From Yinghuangia sp051388915 (GTDB taxonomy: Bacteria; Actinomycetota; Actinomycetes; Streptomycetales; Streptomycetaceae): DNA of 64,000 nt. This document shows positions 16,843-25,810 of this stretch, one piece after another. Each line of letters starts with the position of its first letter. Position 1 is the stretch's first letter. The notes below the pieces were generated by a model. It was given only the letters and a program-made list of their open reading frames with translations. It did not search any database and had not been told where the DNA came from. The stretch spans positions 434,001 through 498,000 of the forward strand of contig NZ_JBPKBH010000002.1 in the NCBI RefSeq assembly GCF_051388915.1, given 5' to 3'. The position numbers and the translations under genes are program-made.

Positions 16843-17575
16843 GCCCCCGCAGGTGTCGCCGCTCGGCGAAGCGTGGCCTTCGGGTTGATGCGGCGCCCCA
16901 CAGTCGGTGCGCTGGATGCGCTTGGTGGGGGGTGTCCGCCATCCCCCGGAAAGGGTCTCGGCCTGTCGCCCCCGCACGCGTCGCCGCTCGGCGGAGCGTG
17001 GCCTTCAGGTTGATGCGGCGCCCCACAGCCGGTGCGCTGGATGCGCTTGGTGGGGGGGTGTCCGCCACCCCCCGGAAAGGGTCTCGGCCTGTCGCCCCCG
17101 CACGCGTCGCCGCTCGGCGGAGCGTGGCCTTCAGGTTGATGCGGCGCCCCACAGCCGGTGCGCTGGATGCGCTTGGTGGGGGGGTGTCCGCCACCCCCCG
17201 GAAAGGGTCTCGGCCTGTCGCCCCCGCACGCGTCGCCGCTCGGCGGAGCGTGGCCTTCAGGTTGATGCGGCGCCCCACAGCCGGTGCGCTGGATGCGCTT
17301 GGTGGGGGGGTGTCCGCCACCCCCCGGAAAGGGTCTCGGCCTGTCGCCCCCGCACGCGTCGCCGCTCGGCGGAGCGTGGCCTTCAGGTTGATGCGGCGCC
17401 CCACAGCCGGTGCGGTCGATGCGCTTGGTGGGGGGTGTGTCTGCCACCCCCCGGAAAGGGTCTCGGCCTGTCGCCCCCACACGCGTCGCCGCTCGGCGGA
17501 GCGTGGCCTTCGGGTCGGTGCGGCGCCCCACAGTCGGTGCGCTGGGTGGGGGGGTGTCCGCCATCCCCCGGAAGG
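16843..17575. repeat. 126-bp tandem array, about 6 copies
   Basis: The recognisable segment CTCGGCGGAGCGTGGCCTTC returns at 16991, 17117, 17243 and 17369 (spacing exactly 126 bp), with edge copies at 16866 and 17496. Inner copies are nearly identical and the outer ones diverge. Each unit holds GGTGGGGGG facing CCACCCCCC across a short loop, so each can fold into a hairpin. Since 126 is divisible by three, open frames cross the array on both strands, but these are judged non-coding. It fills the 784-bp gap between the polymerase gene and the LuxR gene. Confidence 0.92.
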
Positions 17576-17599
17576 GGGGCGGCGTGACAGGATTGGGGG

Positions 17600-20581
17600 G
17601 TGTTGGGATATGGGAGGTTTGAGACGCCGTTTGTGGGGCGGGGAGCGGAGATCGGGGCGCTCAAGGATGCGTTGCGGCGGGCTCGGGGTGGGGATCCTCA
17701 GGCGGTGCTGGTGGCCGGTGAGGCCGGGGTCGGGAAGACGCGGCTGCTGACGGAGGCCACCGGGCTCGCGGCGGAGGCCGGGATGACGGTGCTCGTGGGG
17801 CACTGCGTCGATCTCGGCGAGGTGGGTCTGCCGTACTTTCCCTTCACCGAGATGCTGCGGACCGTCGAGGCCGACGCGGCGCTGGCGCGCACGCTGGACG
17901 GGCATCCCGCCGTGCAGCGGCTGCTGTCGCCCGGCGCGCGCGAGCAGGACGCCGGGCGCGAGACCGGGGTGCGGTTGCGGCTGCTCGACGACGTCGCCGC
18001 GCTCGTCGCGGATCTCGCCGAGCAGGCGCCGGTGCTGTTGGTGGTCGAGGACCTGCACTGGGCGGACCAGTCGACACGCGATCTGCTGCGTTTCCTGCTC
18101 ACGCGCCTCGTGCCGCAGCGTTCCGGCGGAGCGGCGAGCCAGCGTGTGGCCTTGCTCGCGTCGTACCGGTCCGACGACCTCCACCGCCGACACCCCCTGC
18201 GGCCCCTGCTGGCGGAGCTTGTACGGCTGCCCCCGGTGACGCGCCTGGAGCTCGGCCCGATGGACGACGACGCCGTGGCGCGACTCGTACGGTCGTTCGA
18301 CGCGGAGCCGGTGCCCGAGGACACCGTGCGGCGCATCGTCGAGCGCGCCGAGGGGAACGCCTTCTACGCCGAGGAACTGCGCGCCGCCGCGGCCGACAGT
18401 CTCGGCGGCGTACCGCCGGGCCTGGCCGAGGTGTTGCTGACCCGCATCGAGCAACTGTCCTCCACCGCCCAGCGCGTGCTGCGCACCGCGGCCGTGGGCG
18501 GGCGGCGCGTGGAGCACCGGCTGCTCAGCGACGCCGTCGAACTCCCCGAGGAGGATCTGGAGTCCGCGCTGCGCGAGGCGGTTGGACGGCACCTGCTCGT
18601 GTCGGAGCCGGACGGCACCTACGCGTTCCGGCACGCGCTGACGCGTGAGGCCGCGTACCGCGACCTGTTGCCGGGCGAACGCGTGCGCATCCACGGGCTG
18701 TACGCCCGTCTGCTGACCGCCGACGACCGCCGCGCCGGGAGCGCCGCCGAGCGCGCGCACCACCACCGGGAGAGCCACGACCTGCCCGGCTCCCTGACCG
18801 CGTCCCTGGAGGCCGCCGACCATGCGGCCCGGGTCGGAGCCCCCGCCGAGGAACTGCGGCACGTCGAGTCGGCCCTGGACCTGTGGGACGCCGTGCCCGA
18901 CGCCGCGGACCTCGCCGAGACCGACGACGTGGCCCTCATGCTCCGCGCCTCGGCGGCGGCCGTACGCATGGGCGAGGCCCATCGCGCGGTCACGCTCGCC
19001 CGCGCCGCCCTCGGCAAGGTCGCGTCGGGCGCCGACACCAACCTCGCCGCGAAGGTCCGCTACACCCTCGCGTCGAACCTCATGAGCGTCGACAACCTCC
19101 AGGCCGCCTACGAGTTCAGCAGCCAGGCGCTCGCCCTCATCCCGGCCGACCCGCCGTCGCTCACCTGGCTGTGGGCCGCCGCGACCCACATTCAAGCCGC
19201 CTATTACGTCAGCGAGTTGGAAATCGCGCGGGAGTTGGGTGCCCGCGTCATCGAGGCGGCCACCCTGCTGGGCGCGGACGACGTGCGCGCCGACGTGCTC
19301 ATCAGCACGACCGGCATGAGCAAGGACAACCGCCAGACCGAGGCGGGCCGCGAACGTCTGCGCTCGGCACACGACTTGGCGCGCCAGGCGGGCAACGCGG
19401 CGATCGAGCTGCGCGCGGTCTTCAACCTGGCGATGGGTTCGTACGAGTCGGGCCGCCTGGACGAGGCCATGCGCTGGCTCGACGAGGGCCACGAACGGGC
19501 CCGCCGCACCGCGCAGTTGACGTCACCGTACCCGCTGGAGATGCGCTACCTCCGCGCCCTCACCCTCTACACCGTGGGCCGCTGGGACGACGCGCTGTCC
19601 GCCGCCGCGACCGCACCCTCGGCGTTCGGCCACGTGGACGGCGCAGGGCTGTACGTCCCTTTGGGGCGCGGCGAGCCCGGGGTCGCGGAGCGCGCCGAAG
19701 CGCTGTTCACGCGCAGGCCGTTCAACTGGATGGGCTCGCTGGTCGGCGGTGCCGTGATGACCGAGGAGGCTGCGCTGCGGGGCGACGCCCGCGCCGCGGT
19801 CGATTGGGCCGGGCGTACGCTCGACGCGCTGGAGACCGAAAGGATCCCCTACCCCGACATCGGAATCCGGCTCTCCGCCCTGGCGTTGGGCGCCATCGGC
19901 GACGAGGCCGCCGCGCTGCGCCTGACCGGCGACACCGCCGCGCTGGCCGAATGGGCCGAGGTGGCCGATGGGTTGGTGGAGCTCGCCCGGACCACCGAGC
20001 GACGCCCGAAGCACCACAACAGCAGCGGGCCCGAGGGCAAAGCGTGGCTGCTGCGCGCCGAGGCCGAACGCCTGCGCATCGCGGGCGAACCGGCGGTGGA
20101 GGCGTGGCGGAAGGCGGTCGCGGCCTTCGACTACGGCAACGTGTACGAGCACGCCCGTGTCCAACTGCGCCTGGCCCAGGCCCTCCTGGCCGACGACGAG
20201 CGCGAGGAGGCGGCCGCGGTCGCAAGCACGGTGCGCGACACGGCCGAACGCCTCAAGGCGGCGCCGCTGCGCGAGGCGGTCGACGCGCTGATGCGCCGCG
20301 CCCGGCTCGGCAGCACCCCCGGCGCCGCGACGCGCGAACCCGTCGCCGACGCCGCGGTGCTGACCGGCCGCGAGCACGAGGTGCTGGAGCTCCTGGCGCT
20401 CGGGCGGACCAACCGCCAGATCGGCGAGGAGCTGTTCATCAGCGCCAAGACCGCGAGCGTGCACGTGTCCAACATCCTGGCGAAGGTGGGCGCCGCCTCG
20501 CGGACCGAAGCGGTGGCGATGGCATACCGCAAGGGCCTGATCGCGGACGCCGGGCGCGACCCGGGACCGGAAGCCCGGTGA
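17600..20581 (+). CDS. LAL-type LuxR-family transcriptional regulator
   Basis: Large ATP-binding LuxR regulator of 993 residues. The N-terminal AAA/NTPase module has Walker A GEAGVGKT at 40-47 and a Walker B-type VVEDLHWAD near 147-155. A long helical, TPR-like central region follows. The C-terminal LuxR helix-turn-helix (about 915-980) includes LTGREHEVLELLALGRTN, then EELFISAKTASVHVSNILAKVGA. Such proteins sense a ligand or protein and activate secondary metabolism or carbon use genes. The GTG at 17600 directly follows a G-rich run that may serve as ribosome binding site; this start is the least certain part. The convergent alcohol dehydrogenase is separated by a hairpin. No target operon can be named. 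Confidence 0.87.
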   Translation: MLGYGRFETPFVGRGAEIGALKDALRRARGGDPQAVLVAGEAGVGKTRLLTEATGLAAEAGMTVLVGHCVDLGEVGLPYFPFTEMLRTVEADAALARTLDGHPAVQRLLSPGAREQDAGRETGVRLRLLDDVAALVADLAEQAPVLLVVEDLHWADQSTRDLLRFLLTRLVPQRSGGAASQRVALLASYRSDDLHRRHPLRPLLAELVRLPPVTRLELGPMDDDAVARLVRSFDAEPVPEDTVRRIVERAEGNAFYAEELRAAAADSLGGVPPGLAEVLLTRIEQLSSTAQRVLRTAAVGGRRVEHRLLSDAVELPEEDLESALREAVGRHLLVSEPDGTYAFRHALTREAAYRDLLPGERVRIHGLYARLLTADDRRAGSAAERAHHHRESHDLPGSLTASLEAADHAARVGAPAEELRHVESALDLWDAVPDAADLAETDDVALMLRASAAAVRMGEAHRAVTLARAALGKVASGADTNLAAKVRYTLASNLMSVDNLQAAYEFSSQALALIPADPPSLTWLWAAATHIQAAYYVSELEIARELGARVIEAATLLGADDVRADVLISTTGMSKDNRQTEAGRERLRSAHDLARQAGNAAIELRAVFNLAMGSYESGRLDEAMRWLDEGHERARRTAQLTSPYPLEMRYLRALTLYTVGRWDDALSAAATAPSAFGHVDGAGLYVPLGRGEPGVAERAEALFTRRPFNWMGSLVGGAVMTEEAALRGDARAAVDWAGRTLDALETERIPYPDIGIRLSALALGAIGDEAAALRLTGDTAALAEWAEVADGLVELARTTERRPKHHNSSGPEGKAWLLRAEAERLRIAGEPAVEAWRKAVAAFDYGNVYEHARVQLRLAQALLADDEREEAAAVASTVRDTAERLKAAPLREAVDALMRRARLGSTPGAATREPVADAAVLTGREHEVLELLALGRTNRQIGEELFISAKTASVHVSNILAKVGAASRTEAVAMAYRKGLIADAGRDPGPEAR

Positions 20582-20648
20582 CCCGGAGCGTGCCGACGCG
20601 CGGCCAAAGCGGCTGCTCCCGCCGAACCCCCGTGACAGAAGACCCGGT

Positions 20649-20683
20649 TGCCGGGCACGACACGCGAAGTGGCGTGCCCGGCA
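20649..20683. terminator. Bidirectional hairpin between convergent genes
   Basis: TGCCGGGCACG (20649-20659) pairs perfectly with 20673-20683 across a 13-nt loop. It lies 67 bp after the LuxR stop and 7 bp after the stop of the convergent alcohol dehydrogenase, so it can serve both genes. Confidence 0.75.
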
Positions 20684-20690
20684 CAGCGAG

Positions 20691-21731
20691 TCAGCCGTTC
20701 GGCAGGATCACCGCGCGGCCGTTGACCTTCCCGTCGTGCAGCCGCTCGTACGCCTTCGGCGCCTCGTCGAGCGTGTACGTCTCCACGTGCACGTCGACCG
20801 CGCCGGCCCGGGCGAGGTTCAGCACCTCGATCAACTCACCGCGGCTACCCCAGTAGGGCGCCCTGACGGCGACGTCGTACGGCACCGACCCGAAACCGAC
20901 CGGCACCGTGCCGCCGCCGATCCCGACGATGGTGACGTCGCCCTCGACGGCCGCGCTCGCCGCGGCCGTCGCCACGGTCGGCTCCGCGCCGACGAAGTCG
21001 AAGACGGCCTCCGCCCCTAGCCCGCCCGTAAGTTCACGGACCTTTGCGGCCGCGGCGGCGTCGGACAGCACCGTCTCGTGCGCACCGACCTGCCGGGCGA
21101 GTGCGAGCTTGTCGTCGTTGACATCGAGGGCGATGACGCGCGCGGGCGTCATCGCACGCAGCAACTGGATGGCCACGTGGCCGAGTCCGCCCGTGCCGAT
21201 GACGACGGCGGTGCTCCCGGCGACAAGCTTCGGCACCGACACCTTGATGGCGTGGTACGGCGTCAGCCCCGCGTCGGTCAGCGGCACCGTCGTGACGGGG
21301 TCGAGCCCGTCGATCGGCACGAGGTGGCGGGCGTTGTCGACGAGCATGTACTCGGCGATCGCGCCGTCCGCACCCAACCCCGGCGGGCGAATGCCGAGTT
21401 CCTCCGCGCGCAGGCAGTAATTCTCCTTGCCCTGGGCGCACTTGGCGCACGTACCGCAGCCCCAGGGACCGTACACGGCCACCGCGTCGCCGACGGACAG
21501 GCCGGTGACCCCCGACCCGAGCGCCGCGACGGTGCCGGCACCCTCGTGTCCGAGGGTGAACGGCAGGGGGATGGACAGGACTTCGGCGGGCATCGACATG
21601 ACGGCGATGTCCGAGTGGCAGACCCCGGCGGCGGTCACGCGCAACAGCACCTGCCCCGGTCCGGGTTCGGGATCCGGGACGCTCACCAGCTCGGGCGGCC
21701 CGCCGATCGTCCGGTACTGCAATGCCTTCAT
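20691..21731 (-). CDS. Zinc-dependent alcohol dehydrogenase, MDR family
   Basis: Medium-chain zinc alcohol dehydrogenase of 346 residues, oxidising an alcohol or reducing an aldehyde with NAD(P). Catalytic zinc ligands are Cys38 (GVCHSD) and His62/Glu63 (GHEGAG). Structural zinc is held by Cys92, Cys95, Cys98 and Cys106. The Rossmann motif GTGGLGHVA lies near 178-186, with ALDVND after the next strand favouring NAD. AAGGAGG eight bases ahead of the ATG at 21731 is a strong ribosome binding site. The substrate is not predictable. A TetR-like fragment without DNA-binding domain lies directly upstream. Confidence 0.88.
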   Translation of the reverse strand: MKALQYRTIGGPPELVSVPDPEPGPGQVLLRVTAAGVCHSDIAVMSMPAEVLSIPLPFTLGHEGAGTVAALGSGVTGLSVGDAVAVYGPWGCGTCAKCAQGKENYCLRAEELGIRPPGLGADGAIAEYMLVDNARHLVPIDGLDPVTTVPLTDAGLTPYHAIKVSVPKLVAGSTAVVIGTGGLGHVAIQLLRAMTPARVIALDVNDDKLALARQVGAHETVLSDAAAAAKVRELTGGLGAEAVFDFVGAEPTVATAAASAAVEGDVTIVGIGGGTVPVGFGSVPYDVAVRAPYWGSRGELIEVLNLARAGAVDVHVETYTLDEAPKAYERLHDGKVNGRAVILPNG

Positions 21732-21769
21732 GTGCCTGCCTCCTTGGTGCGGCCTGGGGTGGTCCTTCC

Positions 21770-22098
21770 GGATCCGCGGGGTCGCGGTCGGTTGCGGCGA
21801 CGACGTCCGCGAGGACGTCGAAGTTCGCCGCGACCTGCCGCGCGGACGATTCCGGGACGCCGTGCCGCGCCCAGGCGCGAAGCACGGCCACGAGGGTTCC
21901 GGCGCCCGCGCCGACGGCGACCGCCGCGCGCGGGTCGTGTGCGGGGTCGGCGCCCATGCGGGCGGCGAGGATGCGCACCGACTCCTGTTCGGCGCCGGCG
22001 CGGATGCGCCGGTACGCGGCGGTCGACGCGGGCTCACGGTCGGTCCGGCGGGACAGTTCGAGCCGTCCGCGCGGCGGCGCACGGTGTCCCGACCGGGG
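21770..22098 (-). pseudogene. Remnant of a TetR-family regulator (C-terminal part only)
   Basis: The frame starting right after the SpoIIE-type gene stop encodes about 110 residues that look like the ligand-binding end of a TetR protein. Examples are EQESVRILAARMGADPAHDP, then VAVGAGAGTLVAVLRAWARHG and QVAANFDVLADVV. There is no helix-turn-helix, no good start codon and no stop at the natural end; the frame runs on into the dehydrogenase gene out of phase. This pattern fits a decayed regulator of the adjacent alcohol dehydrogenase, truncated by the junction with the phosphatase gene. It could instead be a chance frame, although the helix-like composition argues against that. Confidence 0.4.
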
Positions 22099-24189
22099 CT
22101 ACCACTCCACATCGAAGGCGTTCAACAGAGCCGCCGTGGAGGGGACTTCCACACCCTGCTCGGTCCAGATCGTCTTGCCGGACCGCCGGTAGCGGCTCCC
22201 CCATCGCGACGTGAGCTGCGCCACGAGGAACAGGCCGCGGCCGCCCTCGTCCGTCGCCACCGCCCGCCGCAGGCGCGGCTGGGTGTTGCTCGGGTCGGAG
22301 ACCTCGCAGACCAGGATGTCGTCGCGTACGAGGCGCAGTCCGACCGGGGCTCCCGCGTACCTGATGGCGTTGGTCACCAGCTCGCTCACCACCAGCTCGG
22401 TGGTGAAGGCCAGTTCCTCCAGCCCCCAATCGCGCAGCTGCCGGGAGGTCAGCTCCCGGGCCCGGGACACCACGGACGGGTCCGCCGGCAGCTCCCACTC
22501 GGCCACCGCCGATGCCGGGATAGCGCGCGTTCGGGCGAGCAGGAGCGCGATGTCGTCGTCCCGCGCCGGGGCGAGGCGGGCCACGACGTCCGGTCCGATC
22601 TGTTCCAGCGGGCGATCGCGGTTCTCCGTCAGCACGTCGCAGAGCAGTTCCAGGTTGGCCCCGACGTCGACGCCCCGGCGCTCCACGAGTCCGTCCGTGA
22701 AGAACGCCAGCACCGAGCCCTCGGGAAGGTCGATCTCCACCGCCTCGAACGGCATGCCGCCCACCCCCAGCGGCGGCCCCGGCGGCACGTCCACGAGTTC
22801 CGGCTCCTCGCCGGGCCGCAGCACGACCGGCGGCGGGTGCCCCGCGCTCGCCAACGAGCAGCGCCGGGCCACCGGGTCGTAGACCGCGTACAGGAACGTC
22901 GCACCCTGGGCGGCGAGTTCGGACGTGGGGTCGTCCGGGTCGTGCTCGGGCCAGTAGCTCAGCACCAAGTCGTCCAGGTGGCTGAGGAGTTCGTCGGGCT
23001 CCAGGTCGAGGTCGGCGAGTGTCTGGACGGCCGTGCGGAGGCGTCCCATCGCGGCCGTGGCCCCCAGGCCGTGGCCCACGACGTCCCCGACCACGAACCC
23101 GGTCCGCAACGACGACAGCGCCAGGACGTCGAACCAGTCGCCGCCGACCCCGGCCTCCCCTTCCGACGGGAGGTAGGTGCCCGCCGTCTCGGCCGCCGCG
23201 GTCCGCGTCACCGGCCGCGGCAGCAGGCTCCGTTGCAGGGCGACGGCGGTACGGTGCTCGCGCGTGTACCGCCGCGCGTTGTCGACGCTGATCGCGGCCC
23301 GCGAGGCGATCTCCGCGAGGAGGTCGGCGTCCTCGTCGTCGAAGTTCCGCGCGGTGTGGGTACGCCACAGGGTGACCGCCCCCAGCACCAGCCCGCGTGC
23401 GAACAGCGGGATGGCGAGCATCGAATGCGCGCCCTCGGGGATGATGCTGCGCAGCCCGTCCCCGTCCAGGCCCAGCGCCTCGGCGAGGACGCCCATGTCG
23501 GACACCGCCACCGCCGCGCCCTGGACAACCGGCCGCAGCAGGTTGCTGTCCGCGAACTCCGGCAGGAGGTCGCCGATGCCCGCGACCGCTCCGGGCCATT
23601 CGGCCTCGCCCGACGGCGCCACGGCGACGCGCCGCATCCTGGGGGACGTGGTGTCGATCCGCGTGTCGATCAGGCCCGGCTCGTCGCCGTGCAGCACCGG
23701 TTCGGCGAGGTCCACGGACGCCAGGTCGGCGAGGTCGGGGACAAGTACGTCGACCAGGCCGCGGGTGGTCTGGGCGAGGTCGAGACTCGCCCCGATATCC
23801 GCGGCGGCCTGATGCGCCAATCGGGTGTAGCGCTGGGTGCGCTCCTGGGCCGCCTCCCACTCCGCGGCGCTCTCGCGCGGCAGCAGCAGAACCAGCCAGC
23901 CGTGTTCGTCGGCGTTCCCGGACAGCGGCTGCGCGGCGTACCGGAACTCGCGCGACACGCCGGATCCGGACGGCTCCCGGAACGTCGCGGCGCCCGCGCG
24001 CGTGGCCCCGGTGCCCGCCGCCAGCGCGGCGCGCAGCCCGCCGGCGAAGTCCAGGCCCGCGAGGAGCCGGCGCGCGGCAGGCGTCGACCATGCGACGGTT
24101 CCGTCCGCACCGAGCACTACCGCGGCAGCCTCGACACCGTCGACCAGAAACGGCACCTCGCCCGTGCCGGTCCCGCCGGGTGATCCCAT
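22099..24189 (-). CDS. SpoIIE-type PP2C phosphatase with PAS, GAF and HATPase domains
   Basis: Multi-domain signalling protein of 696 residues. In order it has a PAS-like region (about 10-115), a GAF domain (about 135-310) and a PP2C/SpoIIE phosphatase domain (about 330-555). A C-terminal anti-sigma-factor kinase-like ATPase domain (about 570-690) contains the N-box-like ELVTNAIRYAG and the glycine stretch EGGRGLFLV. The phosphatase metal residues are visible in GGDWFDV, VGDVVGHG and ARDDDIALLL. Streptomycetes have many such proteins, which dephosphorylate anti-anti-sigma factors and control stress or developmental sigma factors. The fused kinase domain suggests control in both directions. 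The ATG is at 24189 behind GCGAGG. No sigma factor partner is in the window. Confidence 0.88.
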   Translation of the reverse strand: MGSPGGTGTGEVPFLVDGVEAAAVVLGADGTVAWSTPAARRLLAGLDFAGGLRAALAAGTGATRAGAATFREPSGSGVSREFRYAAQPLSGNADEHGWLVLLLPRESAAEWEAAQERTQRYTRLAHQAAADIGASLDLAQTTRGLVDVLVPDLADLASVDLAEPVLHGDEPGLIDTRIDTTSPRMRRVAVAPSGEAEWPGAVAGIGDLLPEFADSNLLRPVVQGAAVAVSDMGVLAEALGLDGDGLRSIIPEGAHSMLAIPLFARGLVLGAVTLWRTHTARNFDDEDADLLAEIASRAAISVDNARRYTREHRTAVALQRSLLPRPVTRTAAAETAGTYLPSEGEAGVGGDWFDVLALSSLRTGFVVGDVVGHGLGATAAMGRLRTAVQTLADLDLEPDELLSHLDDLVLSYWPEHDPDDPTSELAAQGATFLYAVYDPVARRCSLASAGHPPPVVLRPGEEPELVDVPPGPPLGVGGMPFEAVEIDLPEGSVLAFFTDGLVERRGVDVGANLELLCDVLTENRDRPLEQIGPDVVARLAPARDDDIALLLARTRAIPASAVAEWELPADPSVVSRARELTSRQLRDWGLEELAFTTELVVSELVTNAIRYAGAPVGLRLVRDDILVCEVSDPSNTQPRLRRAVATDEGGRGLFLVAQLTSRWGSRYRRSGKTIWTEQGVEVPSTAALLNAFDVEW

Positions 24190-24352
24190 CCTCGCTCGCC
24201 TTTGCCGTCCGTTGCTGGGGCTTCAGTGAATCCCAGCAATCCGGGTGTTTCCACCTGAAGGTCCGTGCCGGTGGCACCAGAGGCTACGTGCCCGGAACAG
24301 CGCCGAACGATGCGTGCGAAGCGGGGGACTCCCTCCATTGATGGTCGGGTGC

Positions 24353-24575
24353 GGGCTCGAAGGGTTCGGAGCAGTTCGTACGGGCTTCCACGGGCTCCCA
24401 CGGGTGTCCGCTGAGGGTCGCGCGCGGGCTCGAAGGGCTCGCACGATGCTCGGACGGGCTTTCACCGGCTCCCACGGGTGTCCGCCCGCTGAGGGTCGGG
24501 GGCGGGCTCGACGGGCTCGCACCAGCTCGGACGGGCGTCCACGGGCTCCCACGGGCTTCCACGAGCATCCGCGGG
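24353..24575. repeat. Degenerate 73-78 bp tandem repeat, 3 copies
   Basis: Units start with GGGCTCGA at 24353, 24426 and 24504 and continue with CGGACGGGCTTCCACGGGCT and CCCACGGGTGTCCGC-type segments. Copies differ by scattered changes and small indels. They occupy the gap 24190-24735 between the divergently placed phosphatase start and the DUF2071 gene end; no gene is supported there. Confidence 0.75.
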
Positions 24576-24735
24576 CTTCCGCGCGTCCGCCGGTTCGGCG
24601 CGTGGGCGGTGGCGGTACTCGCGTCCCCTCACGCGCCCCGGCGGCACCGCGCCATCGGGCCGAGCAGGCCGAGCGGGCCCGACATCTTCCCGTGCGCGGT
24701 CAGCGCGAGGCACGAGGCGGTCACCGTCGACGCCC

Positions 24736-25620
24736 CTACTCCGGTTCGCGGCCCGCGCAGGTCACCGGCGGACCGAACCGGGCGCGCACGCCCGGCGAAT
24801 AGAGCACGCTCACGGGCGGCCCGGACGGTGCGGGGAGGCCGCCCGCGGCGATCAAGTCGTCGTCCATATGCAGGAGTTCGGCTTCGTGTAGCGGCCAGCG
24901 GCGGTGGGTGTTGGGCAGGTAGAGCGTGCGTCCGTGCCATGTGACGTGCAGCCCCCAACGGGCCGTCAGGAAGTCGGTGAGCGGGTCCGGGTCGGCGATG
25001 CGTTCGAGGACGCGGATGTGCACGCTGCCGCCCGCACCGCGCGGACGCGGGGCGCGGCGGCGGGTGGTGTAGCGGAACTCCGGTGCGGCGCGAGTGCCGA
25101 GGCGGCAGACGTCCATGCGCGCCCACATGTACGGCAGCCCGAACACTGCGCGCGCGACGAGCACCGGCAGCAGGCGCGCGGCTTCCAGCGAACGGAAGAC
25201 CACGCCGCGGCGCCCGGCTTCGTCGACCGAGTACAGGCGTACGTTCGTCTCGGCGAAGTTGCCCAGGTACGGGATGCCCGGCCCCCAGCCGATGCCCACA
25301 CGGTCCATGCGGAACGGTACGAGGCCGACGTACGTACGACCCTCGAACGTGTCCGGCACCGTCCCGCGCGGCAGCAGCGGCGCCACCGCCTCCGGCTCGA
25401 CCGGCCAGTGCAGGAAGGTGAGGTCCAGCCAACTCTGACTCAGGACGACGGGACGGACGGGGCGGGGTGCGGACCGGGTCACCGGCTCGGGGTGGAGCTC
25501 AGGGCGGAGGCGGGTCTCGGGCCGGGGTGTGTCGTCCGGCCGCGTGTACCCCTCCGGCCGGTTCTGGGCCTCCGGCGGGGTCACCGGCTCCGGCTTCGGG
25601 TCACCCGGTTCGGTCGTCAT
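24736..25620 (-). CDS. DUF2071 (YqjF-like) family protein
   Basis: Protein of up to 294 residues. After a Pro/Glu/Arg-rich, probably disordered N-terminal stretch of about 60 residues, it reads SQSWLDLTFLHWPVEPEAV and LPRGTVPDTFEGRTYVGLVP. This is the start of DUF2071 proteins such as B. subtilis YqjF, which have an acetoacetate-decarboxylase-like fold and no proven activity. FRMDRVGIG and ETNVRLYSVD are further family segments. ATG 25620 has only a weak G-rich site upstream, so the real start could be an internal GTG nearer the domain. It is divergent from the HelD-like gene across 602 bp. Confidence 0.75.
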   Translation of the reverse strand: MTTEPGDPKPEPVTPPEAQNRPEGYTRPDDTPRPETRLRPELHPEPVTRSAPRPVRPVVLSQSWLDLTFLHWPVEPEAVAPLLPRGTVPDTFEGRTYVGLVPFRMDRVGIGWGPGIPYLGNFAETNVRLYSVDEAGRRGVVFRSLEAARLLPVLVARAVFGLPYMWARMDVCRLGTRAAPEFRYTTRRRAPRPRGAGGSVHIRVLERIADPDPLTDFLTARWGLHVTWHGRTLYLPNTHRRWPLHEAELLHMDDDLIAAGGLPAPSGPPVSVLYSPGVRARFGPPVTCAGREPE

Positions 25621-25698
25621 GCCCCCAGTCTGCCGGGGCTGTTCGGCTGCCGTCGCCGGGCCGGGCACGCACCGCCGAACCGGCCCTTCGCGCGGCGC

Positions 25699-25782
25699 GG
25701 AAGCCGACCCGGAAGCCGATATGGAAGCCGACTCAGAAGCCGATATGCGGGCCGATACGGAAGTCGGCACAGAAGCCGACCC
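25699..25782. repeat. 12-bp tandem array, 7 copies
   Basis: Seven 12-bp units of the form GGAAGCCGATAT/GGAAGCCGACCC follow each other without indels, with alternating last bases. They lie in the long divergent region upstream of both the DUF2071 and the HelD-like genes. The plus-strand frame would read as a four-residue acidic repeat, but no start or family supports coding. Confidence 0.85.
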
Positions 25783-25799
25783 GGACGACGCGGCAGCCG

Positions 25800-25810
25800 C
25801 TTGCCGCAAG
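25800..25810. promoter_or_regulatory. CTTGCCGCAAG palindrome resembling the core of the rifamycin-associated element
   Basis: CTTGCCGCAAG, read on the minus strand as CTTGCGGCAAG, equals the 11-bp core of the 19-bp rifamycin-associated element as I recall it (GGGGCTTGCGGCAAGGCCC). The four flanking bases on each side do not match. It lies 413 bp upstream of the HelD-like gene and 180 bp upstream of the DUF2071 gene. It may be chance. Confidence 0.3.

Noticed and set aside
16734..17564. Long open frames through the 126-bp array on both strands, coding for repetitive 42-residue units
   Set aside because: The unit length is divisible by three, which keeps all frames open; no start signals, no family-like sequence and the same openness in several frames point to non-coding DNA.
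16843..17575. CRISPR-like array
   Set aside because: Units of 126 bp are adjacent with no unique spacers and no cas genes are in the window.
16556..19492. Minus-strand open frame of 978 codons across the LuxR gene
   Set aside because: It mirrors the LuxR reading frame in GC-rich DNA and lacks any recognisable domain, while the plus-strand protein has NTPase and helix-turn-helix motifs.
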